NCBI GenBank assembly: GCA_965220305.1
Contig: OZ244817.1
Coordinates: forward strand, 1,612,001-1,676,000
Origin: G965220305 sp965220305
Lineage (GTDB): Bacteria; Chloroflexota; Dehalococcoidia; Lucifugimonadales; UBA3495
Direction of reading: 5' to 3'
Length of the DNA: 64,000 nt
Translations under genes and position numbers: made by a program
Notes under the pieces: model-generated
The model's input: the letters and a program-made list of their open reading frames with translations, nothing else
The model's database searches: none
Told to the model about the DNA's origin: nothing
Shown: positions 7,861-16,956 of the stretch, piece by piece
Position numbering within the stretch: the first letter of the stretch is position 1
How the letters are laid out: every line of letters starts with the position of its first letter

Positions 7861-9873
7861 CTAACTCCCCAGCAACGCCGCCACCGCCGCCTCTACCTCC
7901 GCGCCCTCGGGAGAGGACCGCAGCCACTTCCGCAACTCCCGCCGGGCGATGGTTACGGTGAGCTTCTCGCCCCTTTCTGACCGCAACTCTTTCAGTTTCC
8001 GCGCCGCCCCGGCCGACGCCCGTTCCCCGGCCTTGCTTATGCTGATGTGCAGTTTGTTCTCCGGGTCAAACTCTGGTATCGACAGCTTCCACAGGTGCTT
8101 GTGCAGGTCCCGCGCCCCGAATTGGCCTTTGGACATTAGAGGGACTACCGCTTCAGACAATGCATCGCTATTGATGATGGCCAACAGATAGTTGGCTTCG
8201 CCTTTACTCTTGCAGGTAATCCAATAAAGAAGATGGTCAAGAAAGACATCTGAACCATCAATCAACGCCGCTGTCGGTTCTCCTGACTTGGAGTAACCTA
8301 TGCGAATCGGCCGCTCTCCGGGACTCTTTTGCCATTCCAGTTGCGACGATAACTTGTGCAGGTAGTCTATCTGTCCCAACAAGTCCAGCTTATTGGTAGG
8401 AGCTTTGTTCTCCCCCCATAACCCACTGATGGTCTGCCAGCGTTCACGCATCCGGCGTTCCAACCCACCCAGCCGGATACCGCCGGGCCCGTTATTATCG
8501 GTAGGTACGGCGGCGTCTCCCTGCTTTAGCGGCAGCAACGCTTGTAGAGGCTCAAGGGTGACGTAGGGAGCGATTGTCTCTCCCAGATGAACGTCAAAGA
8601 GGTGAGCCTTTTCTACGGTCTGGCCCGTAAAGGCTGTCAGGTCAAGACCTTTCCAGGGCGCTTTGTCCTGCGCGCCCCGCCGGGGGTTAACGGTGACGGT
8701 CTGGCCTGCTTGGACTATCGCAGTGTTCGTAGTTTCGTTGACGAAGAAGAGGCAGCGGGGAACGATTGACGCACCCTGCCTCGACAGGGCAGCGTAGGGC
8801 GAATCCCCAACGGCCCCGGTGTCGGTGATGCCGGCGGACTCCCGATGCACGTCGGCAACGCCGGCTTGGCCCCGCCACCGTTCAACCCTTCCAGCAAGGG
8901 GTTTCCCCAAGGTGTCCGGCGGGCACTTTTGGGCGAAAACTACCGACGCCGGGACCGGGAAGAAGGTGTTGGGTTCCAGCCGCTCCAGGTCCCAGGCCGG
9001 CTTCAGGGTAAAGTCCACGTGAACGCTCTGGCCAATGGTTCGCGGCTGCCACCGTCCGCTGCGCCACTTGCTGTACTGCCCGGCCTGCAACGCGCTGTGG
9101 GGCAGCACAAAGCCGATGACGCCGCCGTCCTTCAGGTAGAGGTCAACGCTGCGGGCGAAGAACAGCCCGGCCACGTCCTGATGGGTGGCGTAGCGGCCAC
9201 CGGCCCAAATGTCGTAGCGGTCCCGGCTGAGGCTTTGCAACCCGGTGCGCAGGATGTCAGCGGTCTGATTGTAGTTTAGCCAGGGCGGGTTGCCGATGAC
9301 CACGTCCACCTTGGCCCGGGACAGGGCCACCGGGCGCACCATGTTGCGGGTGTAGTAGGCCCAGATGTGGTCGCGGCCCCGGGCGTGGAGCCGCCGCATG
9401 GCCGCGATGGTCTCACCGATAGTTTTCCGCTCGCCGGCATCGCTTATGTGGTTGTCGTCCAGGGCCAGTAGAGGGTCGTCGCCGACTTCAATATATTCAG
9501 CAATGTCCCCCATCAGGGCGTCGAAGTTCTCGGCCCGTTCCACCAGGCTGACGGGAAAGACAAGCTGGGTATTCTCTTCGTCCTGGGCTTGAATCGTTAT
9601 CTCCCGCTCGGCGAACATATCCCCGGTGCGGAAACGCAGTTGCAGGGCGTCGCCCAGGTAAACCGGGATGGACAGGGAGGCGTCGAAACCGGCATCGCCG
9701 GCGGCCGTGATGGCAGGCCGGGCGGCCAGCGTCCAAGCGGCCCGGGCCAGGTGCACCGCCACCGGGTGAACGTCGATGCCGGTAACCGCATCCCGCAGGC
9801 GATTAAGGACTTCCTTGGGTTCCCAGTTGGTTTGGCCGGCGGCAGCGATGAAGTGGGCCACCGCCTCGGCCAC
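7861..9873 (-). pseudogene. Eco57I-type N6-adenine methylase, C-terminal part after a frameshift
   Basis: 670 codons starting at a GTG that is really an internal Val codon of the methylase motif I (the native frame would read ...ACGSGTFVAEAVAHF). It holds the catalytic motif IV NPPW (residues 195-198 of this frame, in VVIGNPPWLN), then a long target-recognition and specificity part. With the fragment at 9803-10990 it would make a protein of about 1,040 residues: nuclease-like N-terminus, helical connector, N6-adenine methylase and target recognition, the layout of type IIG / Eco57I restriction-modification enzymes. The break is one extra base (an A in the pair at 9891-9892 on the + strand). 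Without motif I this part alone should not bind SAM. Confidence 0.82.
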
Positions 9874-10990
9874 GAAGGTGCCGGAGCCGCAAGGCCGGGT
9901 CCAGCGCCCGCTGACGCAGGGGGTCGGTCACCAACTCCTGGACCATGGCGCGGGCCAGCCAGGTGGGGGTGTAGTATTCACCCAACTGCCGCCGCTCTTC
10001 CGGCGGAATGACGGTCTCGTACAGGGTGGCGGCGATGTCCGGCGGGGCCGCTGTCCAGTTGAACCGGGCCACCCGGCGGCCCAGGGTTTGCAGCAGGGGG
10101 TTGCCGCCAACTTCACTCGGCCAGGCGAAGAAGTCTGATTCCAACACCCCCTGTAGGCCGGTGGCGCGATGCAATTCCCGGCCCTGAAGCAGGTCGGCGG
10201 GGTCCGTGGCGGCCAGCCGGCGGATGTCGATGCCGAAGGAGGCCTGCACCACCATGCCGATTACGGCGCCCAGGTAGGTGTGGCGGATGAACAGGTCATC
10301 CATTTCTTCGGGGCTACCGGCGATTTCACCCAGGGCGGTACGCAACAAGTCATGCCACAACTGGCGTTTGACCCGGATGGTCTCCAGGCCAGCGTTGTTT
10401 CCGTACAGCGTTTTAAGGGCGGCGATGTCTCTCTGGTAGGAAGGACTCCCAGGCCCGAAATGTCCGGCGATGCCCGCAGCGTCGGGAGTGATGTTTTCCA
10501 GAGAGACGAGGGCCTCGTCCCGCAGCCACTCGTAAAGGAGGAACCAACGGTCGGCGGAGTCCAAGGTGAAGGCGTAGGGGCGGGTCAGCTTAACCTCACC
10601 GGCCCCGGGCCAGCGCAGCAGCCAGCGCCGGCCATCGGTCAGGACGCCCATACGCACCCGTCCCTGCCTTGCCGATTGGTCCAGGTAGTCGTCCAGTTGC
10701 TCGACGTTTTCCGGGTCGGGTTCCCCGCCGTGGACAGTGCCAACCCGCCGCTTGAACTCGATGAAGGTATCCAGGGCCGTCAGGTCAACGGCCCGGCGGG
10801 AGGTATCCGAGGGTGGGTTTTCCTCGTTAATCTGCTCGTCTTGGGCCAGGCCGGTCAGGATGAGGAAGTCGCGCACCGCGGAGGTGATGTTGGCTTCGGC
10901 CTCAAAGTTGTCGTGCCGCCGCAGAATTTGGGCAGCGGCCATCTCATACTTGGGGTCGCCAGTATCCAGATGTTCGCTCATACCGGTCAT
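9803..10990 (-). pseudogene. Nuclease and N-terminal part of the frameshifted Eco57I-type restriction-methylase
   Basis: Residues 1-130 resemble the HsdR-N type nuclease domain: E-x-N near the start, a late VDLTALDTFIEFKRR (D...EFK of PD-(D/E)XK). The frame then continues through a helical connector to QLGEYYTP, the motif X region of N6-adenine methylases, and reaches RALDPA, after which one extra T converts the expected ACGSGTF into out-of-frame LRLRHL. The last ~20 residues are therefore not native. ATG codons at 10990 and 10981 are both possible starts. No methylase-independent partner gene (specificity or helicase) lies nearby, in line with a single-chain type IIG-like system. Confidence 0.8.
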
Positions 10991-11477
10991 CTTACCTCAA
11001 CAAAACCATCTTATACTCTGCAATATCCTTTCTCAACGCTCCTGCAAAGAAGGGGAGTCAATCAGGGTCTTTTCATTCTCGTCTCACCTGGTCATCCCGT
11101 ACTTTTCTGTCATTCTGAGCAGAGCGAAGAATCTAAAGTTCTTGCCCACATCGCTTTTCTCCGGTACTCGGACGAGGTCCCGGATGAGGGATTTCAGATT
11201 CTTCGCTTCGCTCAGAATGACATTTGCTGAAAATGAAAAGGCCCTGGGGCGTCAATCCAGGACGATTGCAAAGTTGTTCGATTCGCGCCGTCCGCTCGGT
11301 TATGGCAAGACTCCAAGGTTGGAACTGTGGATTCCCGCTTTCGCGGGAAAGACGGGTTGGGGGCATATTCCACTGTATGGAAGGACTTTGCAATCGTCCT
11401 GGCGTCAATCGACGTATAGTAGACCACTGGGTAAATTGGTATATAATTCTCCCACGCTCTAGCTCCCAGGAGGTTAA
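10991..11477. other. Repeat-rich intergenic region
   Basis: No gene seen. Holds two copies (opposite orientations, about 11105-11140 and 11185-11222) of a dispersed TCATTCTGAGC...GAAGAATCT repeat, then a 146-base miniature element with perfect inverted ends. The SDR promoter should lie in 11410-11470. Confidence 0.7.
11257..11402. mobile_element. 146-bp miniature inverted-repeat element with 7-bp target duplication
   Basis: The ends are perfect 18-base inverted repeats (CCAGGACGATTGCAAAGT and its complement at 11385-11402). CGTCAAT flanks it directly on both sides (11250-11256 and 11403-11409), as expected of a target-site duplication. No transposase frame inside; the middle includes a copy of the dispersed ATTCCCGCTTTCGCGGGAA hairpin. 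It must have been moved by a transposase encoded elsewhere. Confidence 0.75.
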
Positions 11478-12221
11478 ATGCAGCACCAAGGAAGGGTGGC
11501 CCTGGTTACGGGCTCCGGCAGGAATATCGGGCGCACCATTGCCCTGACCCTGGCTAAGGAGGGGGCCAACGTGGTGATCAATGCCCGCTCCAACCGGGGC
11601 GAAGCGGAAACCGTGGCCGAGGAGGCCCGGGCCCTGGGGGTCAAGGCCTTGCCGCTGCTGGCCGACGTGGGAGACCGGGAGCAACTGGAGGGGCTGCTGG
11701 ATTCGGCCCTGACCGAGTTCGGGCGCATCGACATGGTGATTAACAACGCCTCCATCCGGCCCGGTCGTTCTTTTGTGGACATGACCTACGAGGACTGGCG
11801 TCATGTCATGGCTACTGACCTGGACTCGGCCTTCCTCTGCACCAAGGCGGCCCTGCCGGGGATGCTGGAGCGGAAATGGGGGCGGGTTATCAACATCAGC
11901 GGATTGCAGGCTTTCCAGGGACGCCACGGCGGGGCCCACATATCGGCGTCCAAGGTAGGGCTGATTGGCCTGACCCGGGCCCTGGCCACCGAACTGGCGC
12001 CCAACGGCATCCGGGTCAACTGCGTGGTGCCCGGTATGATTGACACCACCCGGGAAGGCCAGACCGTCACCCGCACCCCATCACGCCTGGAAGACATCCC
12101 TTCGGGGCGTATGGGCACCACCCAGGACATAGCCTCCCTGTGCGCTTTCCTCTGCTCCGACGACGCCGACTACATTACCGGACAGACCATCCACGTTAAC
12201 GGTGGGGAGCGCAATTTCTAG
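11478..12221 (+). CDS. Short-chain dehydrogenase/reductase with altered catalytic tetrad
   Basis: 247 residues, FabG-like length. Cofactor-binding TGSGRNIG (11-18), NNAS (89-92), and the PG motif after VNCVVPG identify a classical SDR. Aligning to E. coli FabG, the tetrad Asn-Ser-Tyr-Lys becomes Asp114-Gly142-Ile155-Lys159: only Lys is kept. It may bind NAD(P)H without the usual carbonyl chemistry, or use a different proton donor. Start has AGGAGG upstream. The chromate transporter begins inside its last codons. Confidence 0.88.
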   Translation: MQHQGRVALVTGSGRNIGRTIALTLAKEGANVVINARSNRGEAETVAEEARALGVKALPLLADVGDREQLEGLLDSALTEFGRIDMVINNASIRPGRSFVDMTYEDWRHVMATDLDSAFLCTKAALPGMLERKWGRVINISGLQAFQGRHGGAHISASKVGLIGLTRALATELAPNGIRVNCVVPGMIDTTREGQTVTRTPSRLEDIPSGRMGTTQDIASLCAFLCSDDADYITGQTIHVNGGERNF

Positions 12222-13443
12222 CCCGTCGGATACCACCGACACCCCACCCCCTTGGGGTCGTCGCCTGGCCGAGGTGGTCTGGGCCTTCCTGCCCCTTGGC
12301 TGGATTGCCTTTGGCGGCCCCCAGGCCCACATCGCCCTGCTTCAAGAACGCTTCGTGGAACGCCGCCAGTGGCTGGACGAGGAACGTTTCGTCGAGCTTC
12401 TGGGCTTGGGACAGGGCCTGCCCGGCCCCACTTCCACCCAGATGGTGGTGGCGGTGGGCACGGCCCGGGCCGGTCCCCTGGGGGGCCTGCTGGCCTTCTT
12501 CTGCTTCCTGCTTCCCGCAGCCACCATAATGACCCTGGCCGGCCTGGGGGTAAGCCAGTTCCTCAGCGCCGCCGACCGCCCGGTTTGGCTGGACGGCATC
12601 CAACCGGCCACGGTGGCCCTGGTGGCGGTGGCTGCCTGGCGACTGGGACGGGTGGTGGTCAACAGCCAACTGACGATGGGGCTGATGCTCATGGGAGCGG
12701 CGGTGGCAATATTGTGGCGGCAGCCCTGGATATTCCCCGCGCTGCTGGCTCTGGGGGGGCTGGTATCGGCGGTGGTCCTGCGTAACCAGAACAGCGAGCC
12801 GGGAACGGGGGGTGTGCCCCTGACCAACCTGGGCATCTCGCGTCCGGTGGGGGCGGTCCTGCTGCTGCTGTTCTTTGGGTTGCTGGGGGGACTGATTTTG
12901 GCCCGGCTAATGCTGGGCTGGACCTCCCTGGAATTGGCCGAGTCCTTCTACCGCATGGGTTCGCTGATTTTCGGCGGGGGTCAGGTGGTGCTGCCCATGA
13001 TGCTGACCGAGGTGGTGGATACCGGCTGGGTCACCGAGGAGCAGTTCCTGGACGGTTTCGCCCTGATGCTGGCGCTGCCCGGCCCCTTGTTCAGCTTCAG
13101 CGCCTACCTGGGTGCGGTGCACGGGGGAGTCCCCGGGGCGCTGATTGCCTTTGCCGGACTGTTCCTTCCCGGGGTGTTGATAATCTACGCGGTGCTGCCC
13201 TTCTGGGAGGGAATGCGCCGGCAGCCCCTGGCGCGTACCGCCCTGGTGGGGGTGAACGCCACGGCCATCGGGCTGGTGGTGGCGGTGGTGTTCCTGCTGT
13301 GGGGCAGCGCGGTGCATTCCCCTTCAGGGGCGGCCATTGCGCTGCTGGCCTTTGGCGCGGTAGCCTTCTTCCGAGTTCCTGCGCCTTTGGTCATCGTGGG
13401 GGCCGGGTTGTTGGGGTGGGGGTTCAGCCTGGCCGGGATTTAG
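12202..13443 (+). CDS. chrA: Chromate efflux transporter (CHR family, two-domain)
   Basis: 413 residues with about ten hydrophobic segments, in two homologous halves. GWIAFGGPQAHIALL and LPGPTSTQ in the first half, and IFGGGQVVLPMM and ALPGPLFSFSAYLG in the second, are the duplicated CHR motifs. The family exports chromate by proton exchange; many environmental members have an unknown anion as substrate. GTG start overlaps the SDR end by 20 bases, so the two are coupled, though a functional link is not evident. Confidence 0.9.
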   Translation: MGSAISSPSDTTDTPPPWGRRLAEVVWAFLPLGWIAFGGPQAHIALLQERFVERRQWLDEERFVELLGLGQGLPGPTSTQMVVAVGTARAGPLGGLLAFFCFLLPAATIMTLAGLGVSQFLSAADRPVWLDGIQPATVALVAVAAWRLGRVVVNSQLTMGLMLMGAAVAILWRQPWIFPALLALGGLVSAVVLRNQNSEPGTGGVPLTNLGISRPVGAVLLLLFFGLLGGLILARLMLGWTSLELAESFYRMGSLIFGGGQVVLPMMLTEVVDTGWVTEEQFLDGFALMLALPGPLFSFSAYLGAVHGGVPGALIAFAGLFLPGVLIIYAVLPFWEGMRRQPLARTALVGVNATAIGLVVAVVFLLWGSAVHSPSGAAIALLAFGAVAFFRVPAPLVIVGAGLLGWGFSLAGI

Positions 13444-13462
13444 AGGAGTGCGGGCGCTGCGT

Positions 13463-13693
13463 TCACATGGATTCTAAATGAGCGACGAACGCATCCACGT
13501 TAACGCCTTCATACTCCAACTGCCTTTGAAAGTCATACCAAGGAATCGGCCCCCTTCTGAAGTCAAACTCCACAATGTGCGACGGATAATTCGGGTCTAC
13601 ATACCTAACAAAGCCGCCCTCCTCCGCCAAAAGTTCATATCCTATGCGGAGGAGGGTGGCATCGGCCTGGTCCCTGGAGATACGTTCAGGCAC
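13463..13693 (-). CDS. HicA-like small protein without the catalytic histidine
   Basis: 76 residues from a GTG that overlaps the end of the upstream hicB-like gene by eight bases. The pattern LLRIGYELLAEEGGF...YVDP...I.EFD...QLEYEGV resembles the HicA double-stranded-RNA-binding-like fold, but the GSHH segment that holds the catalytic His is GGFVR here. So it may be a non-cleaving relative. Context (overlap with a HicB-like gene, HicB first) supports the pairing. Confidence 0.5.
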   Translation of the reverse strand: MPERISRDQADATLLRIGYELLAEEGGFVRYVDPNYPSHIVEFDFRRGPIPWYDFQRQLEYEGVNVDAFVAHLESM

Positions 13694-14006
13694 TAACTAG
13701 AATCTCCATAGGAACGCTGACTGGATAGGTGCGGTGTATCGGGCTTACCCTATCAGCTTCAGCAATGAAGTTTGGTACGCCGTGGGAGTCCAGATAGTTC
13801 CTCAGCTTTTTGATTCCGTCATCACCGTCGCCAAAGTGCTTGATGAAGAAGTCTATGGCTTGCTGCACACGATTCTCTGCATCCTCACGGGTGTCGCCAT
13901 AAACCGTCATCCCAGGCGGCTCCATGTAAGCCGCCCAACAGTCGTCCCTTTTCACTAACGAGACGGCGACTTGGAAATTTATCGTTACAGTCCTCCTCTC
14001 AGACAT
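13686..14006 (-). CDS. HicB-like antitoxin
   Basis: 106 residues; ATG with TAGGAG upstream. The stretch YMEPPGMTVYGDTREDAE followed by a helix VQQAIDFFIKHF is the HicB RNase-H-like core. HicB proteins bind and block HicA and often repress their own promoter; here there is no obvious DNA-binding helix-turn-helix at the C-terminus, only a tail of about 35 residues ending in PMEILVSA. Confidence 0.62.
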   Translation of the reverse strand: MSERRTVTINFQVAVSLVKRDDCWAAYMEPPGMTVYGDTREDAENRVQQAIDFFIKHFGDGDDGIKKLRNYLDSHGVPNFIAEADRVSPIHRTYPVSVPMEILVSA

Positions 14007-14119
14007 TTCTAGCTCCTATAATAGCCGTCAAATTGTTGGCGAGCGCAGACGGGGCGTACATGGGTGCGCCCTAAAACCAATGTCCGGGGCGGAGACGAGG
14101 CGGTGCCTACCAGGGCGGC

Positions 14120-14569
14120 TTATCCCAGGAACTCGATGCCAGCGCCCACTATCTCTATCTGCATGGCGCGGGTGTCGGGAGCGCCCTCGTCGAAGGTCAC
14201 GCCCACGGTAATGTTGAGACCCAGGTTAACCTCGGGCGTGCCGGGAATCTCAAAACGGCCGTCCAGGTGGTCGCCCTTCAGGTCGATGTCCATGTGCTCG
14301 GCTATCCGCTTCTCCCCGTCATAGACAATGACCTCTTTGACCGTGGCATGAGAGCGGGTGCGGAAGCTGAGCAACGCGGCCTCGGCCTTGGTCCGTGAGC
14401 CGTTGTTGACGGTGGGGGTGGGAATGGGGAAGTGTACCCAGGTATTCTGCCCTCCGTTTCCTTCGATGCGGACGAAGGGCCCGGTGTGCCGTACCGAGGT
14501 GATGCGGTAGAGATATTCGGCCTGCATACTTGCGCCGTGTACCCAGGAGGTAAATTTGCTGTCTGGCAT
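14120..14569 (-). CDS. DUF6623 family protein
   Basis: About 149 residues starting at the ATG that follows GAGGGAGTG. WVHGAS, RHTGPFVRIEG, WVHFPIPTPT and the late VTFDEG...IEIVGAGI make up the beta-rich DUF6623 pattern. No signal peptide. Function unknown. It stands alone between the HicAB-like pair and the DUF4349 gene. Confidence 0.65.
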   Translation of the reverse strand: MPDSKFTSWVHGASMQAEYLYRITSVRHTGPFVRIEGNGGQNTWVHFPIPTPTVNNGSRTKAEAALLSFRTRSHATVKEVIVYDGEKRIAEHMDIDLKGDHLDGRFEIPGTPEVNLGLNITVGVTFDEGAPDTRAMQIEIVGAGIEFLG

Positions 14570-14857
14570 GTCTTTCACTCCCTCGACTGTTATTCAAGGC
14601 GCCCCCCGGTGTTTGGGTGGCCTACCAGACAGCCCGTGGGCAGCCCGGGTACCGCAATACCGGGTGGGTGAGGTGATTATAGCCTGTATGGGAAGGATGG
14701 TACAGTACGGCGGCTTGCCCTTCGACAAAGCTCCTTCCCCCTTGACTGGGAAAAGTTGGGAGGGGGGTGAATCCCTCGGTACACTTTGGCAACCCTAAAA
14801 GAAACGGCCCCACCCTAATCCTCCCCCAGAAGGGGAGGGGACTTTCAAGACACCCCC

Positions 14858-16159
14858 TTAGACGGCGTAACGGTCGCGGCTGCGCCGACCGGCCCGGAAG
14901 GTGTAAAGCCCGCCCAACCCGATGGCGCACGCCAGTACCGCAATACCGATGACGACGCCGACAACAATCCAAATCATGTTAGAAGAATCCTTTTCTCTCA
15001 ATACCACGCTCACGGGAGCGTTGGGTTCCTCGGGTTGTTCCCTTTCCGCATCCTCCGGGGCGGCTTCCACGAGAAAGTCCTTATTGCGGACTTCGCCCAG
15101 GCTTTCCAAAAATGCGGTAGCTTGCGCGAAGTCGCCGGGAAACACTCGAAAGGATACCTCGGCCCGCTCTCGTCCGTCGTGTACCGAGACATGTACCAGG
15201 TCTATCTCGCCCTTTAGGGACTCGACCTGGGCCAGCACATCGTCCACCCGTTGGGCCACCCGGGAGGTTTCCACCACCAGGGAGGCCGAGGGCGGCGGGG
15301 CCACGGAGACGCCCCGGGGGAACAGGGACACGGTAATGGTGCCCAGGGCCACCTGCCGCTCCAGGAAGTTGAGCCGTCCCTCAAGTCGCTCTATATCCGA
15401 GCGTACCCGGTTAAGTTCCCGCTCCACGGCCAGTATTTCACTGACCTGGTTGGCCCGGTCCAGCAACGCCAGCAGGCTTTTCTCCTCCCGCTGGGAGCTA
15501 CCCAGACGGGCATTCAGGTCAATGAGCTGCTCGGACACATCCTCGCGTCCCAGGTCCTGGTCCAACATCTTCCCCAGGGCCTCGATACGCTGTAGCGCCG
15601 CCGAGAACCGCTCCTGGGGGACGCGAAGGATGATGGTGGCCTGCCGCTCATCCCCCTCGCCGAAGCTGGACATCTGTTGGACGAACCCGCCCGTCCCCTG
15701 GGCAATTTCGCGCACCTGGCCGATGGCCGCTGGCACGTCCTCCACCCGCAGGGAGAGGGATGCGGTGGATATGACCTGCCGCTGGGCCGCCGGTAGCTGG
15801 CCGTCGATGGGGCCTGGACTACCGGGGGGGCCGGGAGCGGACGAGGCCGGGGCCGGAGTTGCCGTTGGCATGGCATGAGGCTGTCGGGGTGGCGCTGCGG
15901 TCGGCGCTGGCATGGGTACGGGCGCTCCTTGGAAGAAGTCCATGCCCGGGAACTTGGGGCGGTCAAGTCCCATTTCCATCGGGAGGGCGGAGTTGTCCAG
16001 AGAGTCCCCATGCTCTTGGAGACGATCCGATGTCGGAGTATCTAGGACGTCGATTGACCTGGAACCGGAGGTGGCTCCGGTAGCGCAGGTAAACCCCAGG
16101 AACAACACTATTACCAGCAGGGGTATTACTATCGCAAGGGCAACCAGCAACTTCTTCAT
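14858..16159 (-). CDS. DUF4349 membrane-anchored protein
   Basis: 433 residues; ATG with AGGAGA upstream. N-terminal hydrophobic segment (LLVALAIVIPLLVIVLFLGF) works as signal or anchor, then a low-complexity Pro/Ala/Met linker, the DUF4349 domain from about residue 125 (STASLSLRVEDV, GGFVQQ, ATIILRVPQERF, DLNARL, LERELNRVRSDIERLEGRLNFL coiled coil) and one membrane helix near the C-terminus (IVVGVVIGIAVLACAIGL) with a short basic tail. Probably faces outward from the membrane. A second DUF4349 gene lies on the other side of tRNA-Pro in opposite direction. Confidence 0.85.
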   Translation of the reverse strand: MKKLLVALAIVIPLLVIVLFLGFTCATGATSGSRSIDVLDTPTSDRLQEHGDSLDNSALPMEMGLDRPKFPGMDFFQGAPVPMPAPTAAPPRQPHAMPTATPAPASSAPGPPGSPGPIDGQLPAAQRQVISTASLSLRVEDVPAAIGQVREIAQGTGGFVQQMSSFGEGDERQATIILRVPQERFSAALQRIEALGKMLDQDLGREDVSEQLIDLNARLGSSQREEKSLLALLDRANQVSEILAVERELNRVRSDIERLEGRLNFLERQVALGTITVSLFPRGVSVAPPPSASLVVETSRVAQRVDDVLAQVESLKGEIDLVHVSVHDGRERAEVSFRVFPGDFAQATAFLESLGEVRNKDFLVEAAPEDAEREQPEEPNAPVSVVLREKDSSNMIWIVVGVVIGIAVLACAIGLGGLYTFRAGRRSRDRYAV

Positions 16160-16439
16160 CAATTCTCCTGCTTCAATACTACACACTTGTTCTGACTCGT
16201 GCAGGGCGGCGAGAGTTCCCGATTGGCGGAACTTACTCCCCAGTGGCGGCGATTCCGTTGGGAATGCGCCCAAGGGTTTATCGGTTATCCGTACGCATCC
16301 GTTCAGTCTGAGCTTGTCGAAGGGCCGGTAGGTGGTTTGCACGCCCGCCATGAGTGCTTTTCCAGTCACAATTGATAGGCCCAAGATCGCGTCAACATAT
16401 ACTTGAAGCCACGGGGCGGGTGTGTTATCCTAGGATTGT

Positions 16440-16516
16440 CGGGGCGTAGCGCAGCCCGGGAGCGCACCTGCATGGGGTGCAGGGGGTCGCCAGTTCAAAT
16501 CTGGCCGCCCCGACCA
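16440..16516 (+). tRNA. tRNA-Pro (anticodon GGG)
   Basis: 77 bases with encoded CCA. Acceptor arms CGGGGCG and CGCCCCG pair fully, D-arm GCGC/GCGC, anticodon stem CCTGC/GCAGG around loop ATGGGGT (anticodon GGG, T33 present), T-arm GCCAG/CTGGC with TTCAAAT loop. Confidence 0.95.
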
Positions 16517-16956
16517 GTAATCCCCACCAAGACCCTCCACTTTTGCTTTCAAGCGACCCTTCCAGCCCGGCAGATGGCTCTCTCTGGGCTTCCCTCACCA
16601 GCCACACCCTCTGACCACCTTCATGCACCGGCCACGGCGCGGTATCACTCCGTCAACATACCCCAGTGAGCCCGTGCCCCCGTGCCGCAACCCTGCGGGA
16701 ACTTCGCCGCCCGGGACCCTTCCAGTTACTCCTCGCCTCCTTCCCCTTCCAGCCCGGGCAGCGCTGACCCCGGCGTTCCTCGGACTTCGGCGCAGTCCCC
16801 AAGACGTTGTGAATGGGGCATGACGGCATGGCTCAGGAAAACCCCCGAAAGCAGGGCGGGAACTAATTGCCCTCGTCTTTCGTCAGGTTAACAATGGGGG
16901 CAGCAATTGTTCCCCATCCCAACTCAGCGCTCATTTCAGGTTAAGGGGTTATTGGA
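16517..16956. other. Intergenic region without recognised gene
   Basis: C-rich on the + strand; several partial copies of CCTTCCAGCCCGG. I see no coding frame with support, no RNA fold I can name. The last ~100 bases are AT-richer and should hold the promoter of the PKD protein gene. Confidence 0.5.

Noticed and set aside
7861..10990. Two separate genes (methylase and nuclease) in place of one broken gene
   Set aside because: The frame switch falls inside the ACGSGTF motif; the second frame has no own start except an internal Val codon.
10169..11230. Long plus-strand frame over the restriction-methylase
   Set aside because: Antisense shadow; low-complexity Gly/Val/Gln composition, no motif.
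16623..16891. Small plus-strand frames after tRNA-Pro
   Set aside because: Pro/Ser/Arg-rich shadows without ribosome sites or conserved pattern.
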